From the NCBI GenBank assembly GCA_902617025.1, contig CACMVB010000004.1, positions 26,537 to 90,536 on the forward strand: a stretch of 64,000 bases of DNA. The letters run 5' to 3'. A program made the translations under genes and the position numbers. Shown here piece after piece: positions 53,208 through 63,111 of this stretch. Positions within the stretch are counted from its first letter, which is position 1; every line of letters begins with the position of its first letter. The notes beneath the pieces are model-generated. The model saw only the letters and a list, made by a program, of their open reading frames with translations, did no database searches and was not told the origin of the DNA. This DNA is from an uncultured Pelagibacteraceae bacterium (lineage in GTDB: Bacteria; Pseudomonadota; Alphaproteobacteria; Pelagibacterales; Pelagibacteraceae).

Positions 53208-54302
53208 ATGGAAGTACAAAAAACAGCTTTATACAATTATCATAAAAATCTAGGAGCAAAGTTTGTTCCGTTTGCTGGTTATGAAATGCCTATTCAATAT
53301 AAAGATGGCATTGTTAAAGAACATATTTCTACAAGAACACACGCTGGATTTTTTGATGTCTCACATATGGGGCAATTTTTTTTAGAAGGGGATGAAACTT
53401 TGATAGAGTCATTAGAGAAAATTATACCAGCAGATTTAAAAAATTTGAAAATTAATCATTCAAAATATTCTTTTTTACTTAATAATGAAGGTGGAATAAT
53501 CGATGATTTAATTATTACGAGAAAAGAAAAAGGTTTTTGTATAATCTTAAACGCAGCTTGTAAGGAAAATGATATAAAACAAATTTCTCAATTTTTGAAA
53601 AAAAATCATAAACATCTTTTAAACAACGATTTATCTTTAATAGCGTTACAAGGACCTAAATCTGTAGAAATTTTAGAAAAATTAATTCCAGGCGTTGCTA
53701 ATTTAAAATTTATGACTGGAAGTAATTTTGAGTATGAAAGTGAAAATCTATATGTAACAAGATCTGGATATACAGGTGAAGATGGTTTTGAAATCTCAAT
53801 TTCAAACACAAAAGTTGAAAAGCTTATCGATTACTTAATTTCAAATGAAGTTAAACCGATAGGTTTAGGAGCTAGAGATACATTAAGATTAGAGGCAGGT
53901 CTGTGTTTATATGGCCATGATTTAAATGAAAAAATAAATCCAGTTGAGGCTAATTTAAAATGGGCTATAGCAAAAAAAAGGAAAGAAGTTGGTGGCTTTA
54001 ATGGATGGGAAAAAATAAAAAATTTATTAGCAAACGGAAGTGAAAAAATTAGAGTTGGTATAAAACCAGATGGAAAAGTTATAGCTAGAGAAAATACGAA
54101 AATCTTTTCGTCAGATAATAATGAAATAGGATTCGTTACTAGCGGTACTTTTGGCCCGAGTGTGAACGCTCCAGTTGCAATGGGGTACGTTAAATCAGAA
54201 TTTTCTGAGGTAGGTACATCTGTTCAGCTTGAAGTAAGAGGAAAAAAATATGGGGGTAAGATTTCTGAACTCCCATTTTATAAAAAAAGTTATGTTAAAT
54301 AA
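53208..54302 (+). CDS. gcvT: aminomethyltransferase (glycine cleavage T protein)
   Basis: KFVPFAGYEMPIQYKDGIVKEHISTRTHAGFFDVSHMGQ. Confidence 0.96.
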   Translation: MEVQKTALYNYHKNLGAKFVPFAGYEMPIQYKDGIVKEHISTRTHAGFFDVSHMGQFFLEGDETLIESLEKIIPADLKNLKINHSKYSFLLNNEGGIIDDLIITRKEKGFCIILNAACKENDIKQISQFLKKNHKHLLNNDLSLIALQGPKSVEILEKLIPGVANLKFMTGSNFEYESENLYVTRSGYTGEDGFEISISNTKVEKLIDYLISNEVKPIGLGARDTLRLEAGLCLYGHDLNEKINPVEANLKWAIAKKRKEVGGFNGWEKIKNLLANGSEKIRVGIKPDGKVIARENTKIFSSDNNEIGFVTSGTFGPSVNAPVAMGYVKSEFSEVGTSVQLEVRGKKYGGKISELPFYKKSYVK

Positions 54303-54314
54303 AGGGGAAAAAAT

Positions 54315-54695
54315 ATGAGTGAAAAAAAATTTTCTAAAAAACATGAATGGGTTTCACTAGATGGAGACGTTGCTACAGTAGGAATAACTAAGCATGCAAC
54401 AGAAATGCTCGGTGACATTGTTTTTGTGGAGGTTCCTGATGCAGGTAAAGCTGTAGAAAAAGAAGGTCAAGCAGCTGTTGTAGAGTCTACTAAAGCTGCG
54501 AGTGATGTTTATTCTCCTATTTCTGGAGAAATTACTGAAGGAAATAAAGCCATTGCAGATGATCCCGGGAGCGTAAATACTGATCCTGAAGGTGCCAGCT
54601 GGTTTTTTAAGTTAAAGATAAAAGATAAAGGTGAGTATGACTCCCTAATGTCAAAAGACGAATATGATAAATTTTGTAAGGAGAACCCTAGCTAA
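54315..54695 (+). CDS. gcvH: glycine cleavage system H protein
   Basis: [47 protein letters not shown] lipoyl site. Confidence 0.97.
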   Translation: MSEKKFSKKHEWVSLDGDVATVGITKHATEMLGDIVFVEVPDAGKAVEKEGQAAVVESTKAASDVYSPISGEITEGNKAIADDPGSVNTDPEGASWFFKLKIKDKGEYDSLMSKDEYDKFCKENPS

Positions 54696-57563
54696 ATGAT
54701 TGACGATAATTCAAAAGAATTCATTAAAAGACACATTGGTCCTTCTGAAGAAGATCAATCCAAGATGTTGCAATATGTTGGGTATGAATCATTAGAGGAT
54801 CTAATGAGCAATACTGTACCAGAAAAAATCTTATTAAAAGGTGATCTTAAAATCGATCAGCCAATGTCAGAGAACGATGCTTTAAAAAAATTAAAATCTT
54901 TATCTAAAAAAAATAAAATCTTTAAAAATTTTATTGGAATGGGATACTATAATTCTATTACACCTAATGTCATTCTTAGAAATATTTTAGAAAATCCAGG
55001 ATGGTATACATCTTATACACCTTACCAACCTGAAGTGGCGCAAGGTCGTCTTGAAATGCTTTTAAATTTTCAACAATCAATAATTGACTTAACGGGCATG
55101 GATATAGCTAATGCTTCTTTGTTAGATGAAGCAACAGCAACAGCAGAGGCAGTTGGATTAAGCCAAAGATTAGATAAGACTAATTCAAAAAAAATATTTA
55201 TTTCAAGTAATTGTAATCCTCAAACAATTGATCTTATAAAGACGAGAACAAATCCTTTTGGTTTAGAATTGATCATTGGTGATGAAAAAAAAGAACTTTC
55301 AAAAATTAATGAAGATATAATTTGCGGTGTTTTATCTTATCCGGGAACTTTAGGTGAGATAAACGATCCTAGTGAAAGCATCAGTCAAATTCACAAAAAA
55401 AACGGAAAAGCTATTTTGGTTTGTGACTTATTGGCCTTAGCAAGATTAAAAACTCCAGCTGAACTTGGAGCTGACATTGCTGTCGGTAGTGCCCAAAGAT
55501 TTGGTATCCCAATGGGTTACGGCGGGCCTCATGCTGCATTTTTTGCTACAAAAGAGGAATTTAAAAGATCAATGCCAGGAAGAATAATAGGTGTTTCAAA
55601 AGATAGACACGGAAAAAAAGCATACAGGCTTTCTTTACAAACAAGGGAGCAACACATTCGAAGAGATAAAGCAACAAGCAATATTTGTACTGCTCAAGCT
55701 TTATTGGCTATTATTTCTGCTGCTTTTGCAATTTATCATGGACCTGAAGGAATACTTAAAATTGCGAATAGAACTTCTAAACTAGCAAAAATCTTTGCTG
55801 ATAATATTAAAGCAAGCGGTTATAAAATTCTATCAGATCATTTCTTCGATACCGTTACGATTAAAACTAATGAAAAAACAAATCCTATTTTTGAAGCTGC
55901 ACTAAAAGAGAATATAAACCTTAGAAAAGTTGATAAAGATCATTTGTCTGTTGCGTTTGATGAAGCAAAAAAACTTGATGATGTAAACTTATTGTTGAAA
56001 ATATTTGGAGTAACTAAAGTAATTAAACAAGACGTTAAGGTTGAACTAGATAATCTTCCAAAAAATCTTTTAAGAAATTCAAAATACTTAACTCATCCAG
56101 TTTTTAACAAATACCATTCTGAAACTGAGATGTTAAGATATCTAAAGAAACTAGAAGATTGTGATATTGCACTTAATAGATCAATGATTGCTTTAGGATC
56201 TTGTACAATGAAGCTCAATGCAACAGCAGAATTAATTCCTATTACTTGGAAAGAGTTTTCGCTTCCACATCCTTTTGTTCCTACAAATCAAATGGAGGGT
56301 TATAAGATTCTTTTTAACGATCTAATAAACGATCTGAAAGAAATTACTGGATATGACGCAGTTTCTTTACAGCCTAACTCTGGGGCTCAAGGAGAGTATG
56401 CAGGTCTAATGACTATAAGAAAATTCCATAAAAATAATAAACAAGAAAATCGTAACGTTTGTCTAATTCCGGATTCAGCTCATGGAACTAATCCAGCAAG
56501 TGCCCAAATGTGTGGGATGAAAGTGGTTGTAGTCAATTGTGACGAAGATGGAAACGTGGATATAGACGACCTTAAAAATAAAGCTGAAAAACACTCAAAA
56601 GACTTAGCTGCTTTAATGGTTACTTACCCCTCTACTCATGGAGTATTTGAAGAAAAAATTATGGATATTTGTGAAGTAATTCATAAGCATGGCGGACAAG
56701 TTTATATGGATGGAGCAAATCTAAACGCGCTTGTAGGTGTTGCAAAGCCAGGGAAATTTGGACCAGATGTTTGTCATATTAATTTACATAAAACATTTTG
56801 CATACCGCACGGTGGAGGTGGACCAGGAATGGGCCCAATCGCTTGCGCTAAGCATCTAACTGATTTTTTACCAACACATGAAATTATTAAAGAGGCAGGC
56901 CCTAAGAATGGAATGGGAGCTGTATCAGCTGCACCTTGGGGTAGCTCAAGCATACTTCCAATATCCTGGATGTATATAAAGATGATGGGTGCTGAAGGAT
57001 TGAAAAAAGCCTCACAAGTTTCAATTTTAAATGCAAATTACATTTCAAAAAAATTATCCAAAGATTACAAAGTTCTTTATACTGGTAAAAATGGAAATGT
57101 TGCACATGAATGCATAATTGATATCCGACCAATAAAATCAAGTTCAGGAATCTCTGAGGAGGATTTAGCAAAAAGACTTATTGACTTTGGCTACCATGCT
57201 CCAACAATGTCATGGCCAGTTGCTGGTACAATTATGATTGAGCCAACTGAAAGTGAAAACTTGGAGGAGATTGATAAATTTTGTAATGCACTTATAAAAA
57301 TTAAAAAAGAAATTAATTTAGTGGAGTCATCAAAATTTGACAAAATAGATAACCCGCTGAAAAATGCACCTCATACTTATGTCGAATTAGCCTCCAGTGA
57401 GTGGAAACACTCCTACTCAAGAGAAGAAGCAGCTTTTCCAACTGAGTATGTTAAAAATAATAAATATTGGGCACCAGTCGCTCGGGTAGATAACGTTTTT
57501 GGAGATAGAAATTTAGTATGTTCATGTCCTTCAATAGATGAATATAAAGATGAAGCTGCTTAA
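54696..57563 (+). CDS. gcvP: glycine dehydrogenase (P protein), single chain
   Basis: FIKRHIGPSEEDQSKML; NLHKTFCIPHGGGGPGMGPI PLP site. Confidence 0.97.
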   Translation: MIDDNSKEFIKRHIGPSEEDQSKMLQYVGYESLEDLMSNTVPEKILLKGDLKIDQPMSENDALKKLKSLSKKNKIFKNFIGMGYYNSITPNVILRNILENPGWYTSYTPYQPEVAQGRLEMLLNFQQSIIDLTGMDIANASLLDEATATAEAVGLSQRLDKTNSKKIFISSNCNPQTIDLIKTRTNPFGLELIIGDEKKELSKINEDIICGVLSYPGTLGEINDPSESISQIHKKNGKAILVCDLLALARLKTPAELGADIAVGSAQRFGIPMGYGGPHAAFFATKEEFKRSMPGRIIGVSKDRHGKKAYRLSLQTREQHIRRDKATSNICTAQALLAIISAAFAIYHGPEGILKIANRTSKLAKIFADNIKASGYKILSDHFFDTVTIKTNEKTNPIFEAALKENINLRKVDKDHLSVAFDEAKKLDDVNLLLKIFGVTKVIKQDVKVELDNLPKNLLRNSKYLTHPVFNKYHSETEMLRYLKKLEDCDIALNRSMIALGSCTMKLNATAELIPITWKEFSLPHPFVPTNQMEGYKILFNDLINDLKEITGYDAVSLQPNSGAQGEYAGLMTIRKFHKNNKQENRNVCLIPDSAHGTNPASAQMCGMKVVVVNCDEDGNVDIDDLKNKAEKHSKDLAALMVTYPSTHGVFEEKIMDICEVIHKHGGQVYMDGANLNALVGVAKPGKFGPDVCHINLHKTFCIPHGGGGPGMGPIACAKHLTDFLPTHEIIKEAGPKNGMGAVSAAPWGSSSILPISWMYIKMMGAEGLKKASQVSILNANYISKKLSKDYKVLYTGKNGNVAHECIIDIRPIKSSSGISEEDLAKRLIDFGYHAPTMSWPVAGTIMIEPTESENLEEIDKFCNALIKIKKEINLVESSKFDKIDNPLKNAPHTYVELASSEWKHSYSREEAAFPTEYVKNNKYWAPVARVDNVFGDRNLVCSCPSIDEYKDEAA

Positions 57564-57572
57564 TCTCTTTTA

Positions 57573-58799
57573 ATGAAAATCGCTGTTATCGGCTCAGGCA
57601 TCTCAGGACTATCTTGCGCATATTTTCTCTCAAAAAAATATAAAGTTGATTTATACGAAAAAGATGATCATTTTGGAGGTCATTCTTTTACCTACGAGAT
57701 AAAAGAAGATGATAAGATTGTTCCAGTAGATCTAGGCTTTATTGTTTTTAATGAGGTTACTTATCCAAATTTAGTAAATTTTTTTAATGAATTAAAAGTT
57801 CCTTATGAAAAAAGCGACATGTCATTTTCTGTATCAATTAAGAATAGTAATGTTGAATATAGTGGAAGTGGTTTAGGAGGTATTTTTGCTAATAAATTAA
57901 ATCTTCTTAATTTAAAATTTTTATATATGATTAGAGAGATAATTTCATTTTATAAAACTGCTCCAAAATTACTTGAAAGTGAAATTAAAGAAGAGACTCT
58001 TGGAAATTATCTTAATAAAAAAAAGTTATCAAAATATTTTATCGAGTATCACTTAATTCCCATGGTTGCTGCTATTTGGTCAATGCCATTTAATAAAGCA
58101 AAGGAAATGCCATTAAAATTTTTTTTAAATTTTTTTACTAATCATGGTTTATTTAAATTTAAAAATAGACCACAATGGTACACAGTTTCAAATAGAAGTA
58201 GAGCTTATGTAAAAAAAGTAACAGATAAAATTAGTGGAGAAATTTTCAAAAATTATAAAGTGGATAAGTTAATTAGAAGCGATGACAATATCAGGGTAAT
58301 TATTGGCAATGAATATGTTGACTATGATCAAGTAGTTTTAGCTTCCCATGCAGACCAAAGTTTAAGAATGATAGAAAAACCAACGGAACAAGAAAAAAAT
58401 ATTTTGGAAAAATTCAATTACGTGAAGAATGAGGCTTATTTACACACTGATAAGAGATTAATGCCTCACAAAAAAAGGGCCTGGTCTAGTTGGAATTCTG
58501 TTTCAGATGGAGAAAAGACATGCATTACCTATTGGTTAAATAAACTTCAAAATTTAGATACATCTAAAGACTATTTTTTAACTTTAAACCCTATTTGTAA
58601 AATTAACGAAAATTCTATTATAAAAAAAGTTGATTTTACCCATCCATATTTGAATTCAAAGAATACCGCACTTCAAAAAGATCTAAGATTAATACAAGGG
58701 AAAAAAAGAACTTGGTTTTGTGGAAGTTATTTTGGTTACGGATTTCATGAAGATGGATTAAAATCATCTATAGATTTGATAAACAACTTTAAAATTTGA
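57573..58799 (+). CDS. FAD/NAD(P)-dependent amine oxidase-like protein
   Basis: GSGISGLSCAYFLSKKYKVDLYEKDDHFGGHSFTYE. Confidence 0.88.
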   Translation: MKIAVIGSGISGLSCAYFLSKKYKVDLYEKDDHFGGHSFTYEIKEDDKIVPVDLGFIVFNEVTYPNLVNFFNELKVPYEKSDMSFSVSIKNSNVEYSGSGLGGIFANKLNLLNLKFLYMIREIISFYKTAPKLLESEIKEETLGNYLNKKKLSKYFIEYHLIPMVAAIWSMPFNKAKEMPLKFFLNFFTNHGLFKFKNRPQWYTVSNRSRAYVKKVTDKISGEIFKNYKVDKLIRSDDNIRVIIGNEYVDYDQVVLASHADQSLRMIEKPTEQEKNILEKFNYVKNEAYLHTDKRLMPHKKRAWSSWNSVSDGEKTCITYWLNKLQNLDTSKDYFLTLNPICKINENSIIKKVDFTHPYLNSKNTALQKDLRLIQGKKRTWFCGSYFGYGFHEDGLKSSIDLINNFKI

Positions 58800-59557
58800 T
58801 GAATTCCTGCATTTACAACGGTGAAGTAACTCATACAAGATTTAAACCTGTAAGACATTTTTTAAAATATAAAACTTTTTCATTTTTAATTGATTTAGAT
58901 GAAATCAATCAATTAGACAGTTCAATAAATATTTTCTCTCATAATAAATTTAATATTTTTAGCTTTTACGATAAAGATCATGGAGAACGTGACGGAAGTG
59001 ATTTAAAAGAGTGGGTTCTTAAAAACATAAGTAAGTTCAATATAAAATGTGAAATAAATAAAGTTAAAATACTTTGTTATCCAAGAATTTTTGGCTATGT
59101 GTTCAACCCTTTAAGTATTTTTTACTGCTACGAGGATAATCAATTGAAGGCAATTTTTTATGAAGTAAAGAATACTTTTAATGAGCAGCACACATATATT
59201 TTTAAAATTAAAGATAATGAAGAAATAGCTCAAAAATGCAGAAAAAAGTTTTACGTTTCACCATTTATGGATATGGAAACTTACTATAATTTTAAATTAC
59301 TTAACCCCAGTGATAAACTCTCAGTCTTTATAAAACAAACAGACACGAAAGGAACAGTTTTAACAGCTACCCAAACAGGAGAAAGAAAAGAATTCAGCCC
59401 AAAACAACTCATGCTTAACTTTTTTAAGTATCCCTTAATGACAATTAAAATCATTAGTTCGATACATTTTGAAGCATTACTTTTATGGAAAAAAGGGGCA
59501 ATATACAGAAAAAGAAATACTAAATTAAAAAATAATTTAAGTTACGAGGAATATTAA
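58796..59557 (+). CDS. DUF1365 family protein
   Basis: GEVTHTRFKPVRHFLKYKTFSFLIDLDE; YPRIFGYVFNPLSIFYCY. Confidence 0.9.
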   Translation: MMNSCIYNGEVTHTRFKPVRHFLKYKTFSFLIDLDEINQLDSSINIFSHNKFNIFSFYDKDHGERDGSDLKEWVLKNISKFNIKCEINKVKILCYPRIFGYVFNPLSIFYCYEDNQLKAIFYEVKNTFNEQHTYIFKIKDNEEIAQKCRKKFYVSPFMDMETYYNFKLLNPSDKLSVFIKQTDTKGTVLTATQTGERKEFSPKQLMLNFFKYPLMTIKIISSIHFEALLLWKKGAIYRKRNTKLKNNLSYEEY

Positions 59558-60747
59558 TGAGTTTGATAAAAATTTCAGAAAGATTCGTCCTAAATAAATT
59601 GAAAAAAATCTCACACGGAAATCTTAAGCTCATAAATTATGATGGAAAAGTTTTTCATTTTGGTGACTTAGAGAGTAAATTATCTTCAGATATCAAAATT
59701 AATAAACCTAATTTTTACCTAAATGTTATTATGGGTGGAAGCTCAGCTTTAGGTGAAGCTCACATGAAAAAAGATTTTTATTCCTCAAATTTAACAAATT
59801 TAATCGAACTTACTGCAAGAAATATTAATATAATATATTCTTTTTCAGGAAGTTTAAAATTACAAAAGATCAAAAATTTTCTAAAAAAAATATTTGCGTC
59901 TAATACAAAATCTAAAAGTAAAATATATATTTCAAAACACTATGATTTAGGGAATGAATTTTTTTCGTCGTGGCTTGATAGATCTCTTACTTATTCAAGC
60001 GCAGTCTATAAAAACGAGAAAGATGATTTAGAAATCGCTCAAAGAAATAAATATCAAGAGCTTATAAATTTAATGAATATTAAAGATGGAAACAAGGTTT
60101 TAGAGATTGGGTGTGGTTGGGGCGGATTTGCTGAATTTTTAGCTAAAAATTATGATGTGCGTGTAGACTGCATCACAATTTCTAAAAATCAATATGAGTT
60201 TACTAGAAAGAGGATTTTCAACTCAGGACTAAACAATAAAGTAAATGTTAAATTTTTAGATTACAGAGATCTCAAGGAAAAATATGATCATGTAGCTTCG
60301 ATAGAAATGATAGAAGCTGTTGGTGAAAAATATATGGACCAATATTTTGGTACAATTAAAAATGTTCTTAATTATGGGGGAACTGCTGCTATTCAAGGCA
60401 TCGTGATAAAAGATGACTTATTTGAAAGATATAGAGCAAATGAGGATTTTATTCAAAAATATATATTTCCAGGTGGTTTTTTACCCTCAATTCAATTTAT
60501 GGAAAATCTAATTAAAAAAAATGATCTAAAACTGGAAAAAATTAATACATACTCCGACGATTATGCCAGAACTTTAGCAACTTGGAGAAAAAATTTTTTA
60601 GGTGCTTGGGAAAAAATTAGCCCACTTGGTTTTGATGAATATTTCAAGCGTATGTGGGAATTTTACTTATCTTATTGTGAAGGCGGTTTTAAGTCTAGAA
60701 ACATTAACTTGATTCAATTCTCTATGTCTAATAGATATTCGTCATGA
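59557..60747 (+). CDS. cfa: cyclopropane-fatty-acid-phospholipid synthase family methyltransferase
   Basis: SKHYDLGNEFFSSWLDRSLTYSSAVY; VLEIGCGWGGFAEFLAKNY. Confidence 0.92.
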   Translation: MSLIKISERFVLNKLKKISHGNLKLINYDGKVFHFGDLESKLSSDIKINKPNFYLNVIMGGSSALGEAHMKKDFYSSNLTNLIELTARNINIIYSFSGSLKLQKIKNFLKKIFASNTKSKSKIYISKHYDLGNEFFSSWLDRSLTYSSAVYKNEKDDLEIAQRNKYQELINLMNIKDGNKVLEIGCGWGGFAEFLAKNYDVRVDCITISKNQYEFTRKRIFNSGLNNKVNVKFLDYRDLKEKYDHVASIEMIEAVGEKYMDQYFGTIKNVLNYGGTAAIQGIVIKDDLFERYRANEDFIQKYIFPGGFLPSIQFMENLIKKNDLKLEKINTYSDDYARTLATWRKNFLGAWEKISPLGFDEYFKRMWEFYLSYCEGGFKSRNINLIQFSMSNRYSS

Positions 60748-61268
60748 AAAAATTTATATTACTATTTTTACTAATTTTAACAACAGGATGTGCAAATAAA
60801 ATGAAACCGACAGATTTTAAAGATCAAAAACCAAGACTAATCATCGAAAATTATTTATCGGGTAATGTCAAAGCTTGGGGAGTTTTACAAAATAGATCTG
60901 GAAAAGTTACAAGACAATTTAAAGCTGATTTAAACGGAAAATGGAATGGTTCTCAATTAATTTTAGACGAAGTTTTTGATTGGAATGATGGGGAAAGACA
61001 AACTCGTCAATGGACAATTAAAAAAATTGATGAACATAACTACGAGGGAACAGCCTCTGATGTAGTTGGAACAGCTAAAGGATATTCATATGGTCCAGCT
61101 TTTAAATTTGAATATGTATTGCTGGTGCCGGTCAAAGGCAAAAATATTAAAATTACTTTTGATGATTGGATTTTCATGCAGGATGATCGTGTGGCAATAA
61201 ACAGAGCGACAATGACTAAATTTGGAATTAAAGTAGCAGAATTAACCGTAATGTTTGTAAAAGATTGA
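60744..61268 (+). CDS. DUF3833 lipoprotein
   Basis: Lipobox LTTGC; AWGVLQNRSGKVTRQFKADLNGKWNG...LDEVFDWNDGERQTRQW. Confidence 0.85.
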   Translation: MKKFILLFLLILTTGCANKMKPTDFKDQKPRLIIENYLSGNVKAWGVLQNRSGKVTRQFKADLNGKWNGSQLILDEVFDWNDGERQTRQWTIKKIDEHNYEGTASDVVGTAKGYSYGPAFKFEYVLLVPVKGKNIKITFDDWIFMQDDRVAINRATMTKFGIKVAELTVMFVKD

Positions 61269-61269
61269 T

Positions 61270-61854
61270 ATGTTTGAGCTTCCTAAACTAGATTACAGTA
61301 ATTCAGCTCTTTCTCCAATAATGTCAGAGCAAACTTTGGATTTACATCATGGCAAACATCATCAAACTTATATTACAAATTTAAATAACTTTATAAAAGG
61401 TTCTGATTATGAAAAATTATCTTTGGAAGATATAATTAAAAAATCATCAAATGAAAAAAAAGCAGGAATTTTCAACAATGCAAGCCAACATTGGAATCAT
61501 AATCTTTTTTGGAAGTGCATGAAACCTAATGGCGGAGGAAATGTTCCATCCAAGCTTGAAAGTAAGATTAAAGAAGATTTTGGAGGCTTTGAAAAATTTA
61601 GGGAGGAATTTATCAATGCTGGAGTTACCCAGTTTGGATCTGGATGGTGTTGGTTGTCTTTAAAAGAAGATAAGCTTGTAGTAACTAAATCACCTAATGC
61701 TGAAAATCCAATAATTCATAATATGAAACCTATATTAGGTTGTGATGTGTGGGAGCACTCGTATTACTTAGATTACAGAAATAAAAGACCAGCTTATTTA
61801 GAAAATTTTTTTGATAAATTAATCAATTGGGAATACGTTAACTCTCTTCTTTAA
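61270..61854 (+). CDS. sodB: superoxide dismutase (Fe-type likely)
   Basis: LHHGKHHQTYITNLNNFIKGSDYE; NNASQHWNHNLFWKCMKP; CDVWEHSYYLDYRNKRPAYLENF. Confidence 0.93.
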   Translation: MFELPKLDYSNSALSPIMSEQTLDLHHGKHHQTYITNLNNFIKGSDYEKLSLEDIIKKSSNEKKAGIFNNASQHWNHNLFWKCMKPNGGGNVPSKLESKIKEDFGGFEKFREEFINAGVTQFGSGWCWLSLKEDKLVVTKSPNAENPIIHNMKPILGCDVWEHSYYLDYRNKRPAYLENFFDKLINWEYVNSLL

Positions 61855-62607
61855 TTATCGTTTAACAAGTTTATCAACTAAAAATAAATAAAGTCTATAA
61901 GGTAATATTCTTAAAAATTTTAAAGTTAAAGTTAATCCTTTTGGGAAGTGAATTTCAAAAGCATTTCCTTTCACCAAGCCATTATAAATTTTTTCTGCGG
62001 CATATTCAGGAGTTTTTAAAAATGGCATAGGAAACTCATTTTTATCAGTCAAAGGAGTTTTGATGAAACCTGGTGATACAACCGACACCCTCACTCCAAA
62101 TTTTTTAAAATCAAAGTAAATACTTTCACTAAAATTAGTTAGAGCAGCTTTTGAAGGACCATAACCGCTTGAATTTGGCAGACCTCTGTAACCTGCAATC
62201 GAAGAAACTATCGAAATGTGTCCAGATTTCTTATTTTTAAAATAATCTTCGACAACTTTTACACAATCAATAACTCCTAAAAAATTAACATTAATTACAT
62301 TTTTAATTTTGTCTGGATCTATATTTTGCTCATCTTTTGGCTCGTAAGTTCCACTGGAGAACAAACAAATGTCAATATCACCAAAAGTATTTAAAACATC
62401 TTTAAAAACATTATTTATTTGAGATTGGTTCGTTACATCCAAAGGAAATGAACTTATGTTGTTATGTTCAGCTAACTCATCCAAAAGTTCTTTTCTTCTT
62501 GCAGATACTGCCACTTTCCATCCCTCGTTAGCAAATTTTTCAGCTACTGCCTTTCCAATTCCGCTACTTGCACCTGTAATCCATATTTTTTTCTGATTTT
62601 CAGACAT
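61855..62607 (-). CDS. SDR family oxidoreductase
   Basis: WITGASSGIGKAVAEKFANEGW; YGPSKAAL. Confidence 0.9.
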   Translation of the reverse strand: MSENQKKIWITGASSGIGKAVAEKFANEGWKVAVSARRKELLDELAEHNNISSFPLDVTNQSQINNVFKDVLNTFGDIDICLFSSGTYEPKDEQNIDPDKIKNVINVNFLGVIDCVKVVEDYFKNKKSGHISIVSSIAGYRGLPNSSGYGPSKAALTNFSESIYFDFKKFGVRVSVVSPGFIKTPLTDKNEFPMPFLKTPEYAAEKIYNGLVKGNAFEIHFPKGLTLTLKFLRILPYRLYLFLVDKLVKR

Positions 62608-62628
62608 AAATTAGTTATACCTTAATTT

Positions 62629-63093
62629 ATGACTAAGAATAAATATTTATCTCTTACATTTATTCTTTTAATAACATTTTTGGCATCTGGAATTGGTGGA
62701 TTTACTACTGCTACTTTTAAAGAGCCTTGGTATTCTCAGATAATTCTTCCAAGTTTTAATCCTCCGAGCTGGGTGTTTGGACCTGTATGGACAGTTTTGT
62801 ATATCTTAATGTCAGTAGCAATTTGGCGTATTTGGATAAACTACTATGATAATAAAATTTTAAATTTATATTTTTTACACCTCTTTTTTAATATGATTTG
62901 GAGTATTATTTTTTTTGGTTTTCATCAAATAGGACTAGCATTACTAGATTTAGTTTTAATTCTCATATTTATAGTTCTCTTAATGAAAATTTATTATTTG
63001 AAGGATAAGATTAGTTTTTCTTTGATGGTCCCTTACTTTTTATGGAGCGGTTACGCTTTAGTATTAAATTTTAATATTTTTATTTTAAACTAA
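62629..63093 (+). CDS. tspO: TspO/MBR family protein
   Basis: TFKEPWYSQIILPSFNPPSWVFGPVWTVLYILMSVAIWRIW. Confidence 0.92.
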   Translation: MTKNKYLSLTFILLITFLASGIGGFTTATFKEPWYSQIILPSFNPPSWVFGPVWTVLYILMSVAIWRIWINYYDNKILNLYFLHLFFNMIWSIIFFGFHQIGLALLDLVLILIFIVLLMKIYYLKDKISFSLMVPYFLWSGYALVLNFNIFILN

Positions 63094-63111
63094 ATTAAGC
63101 TATACACACGC

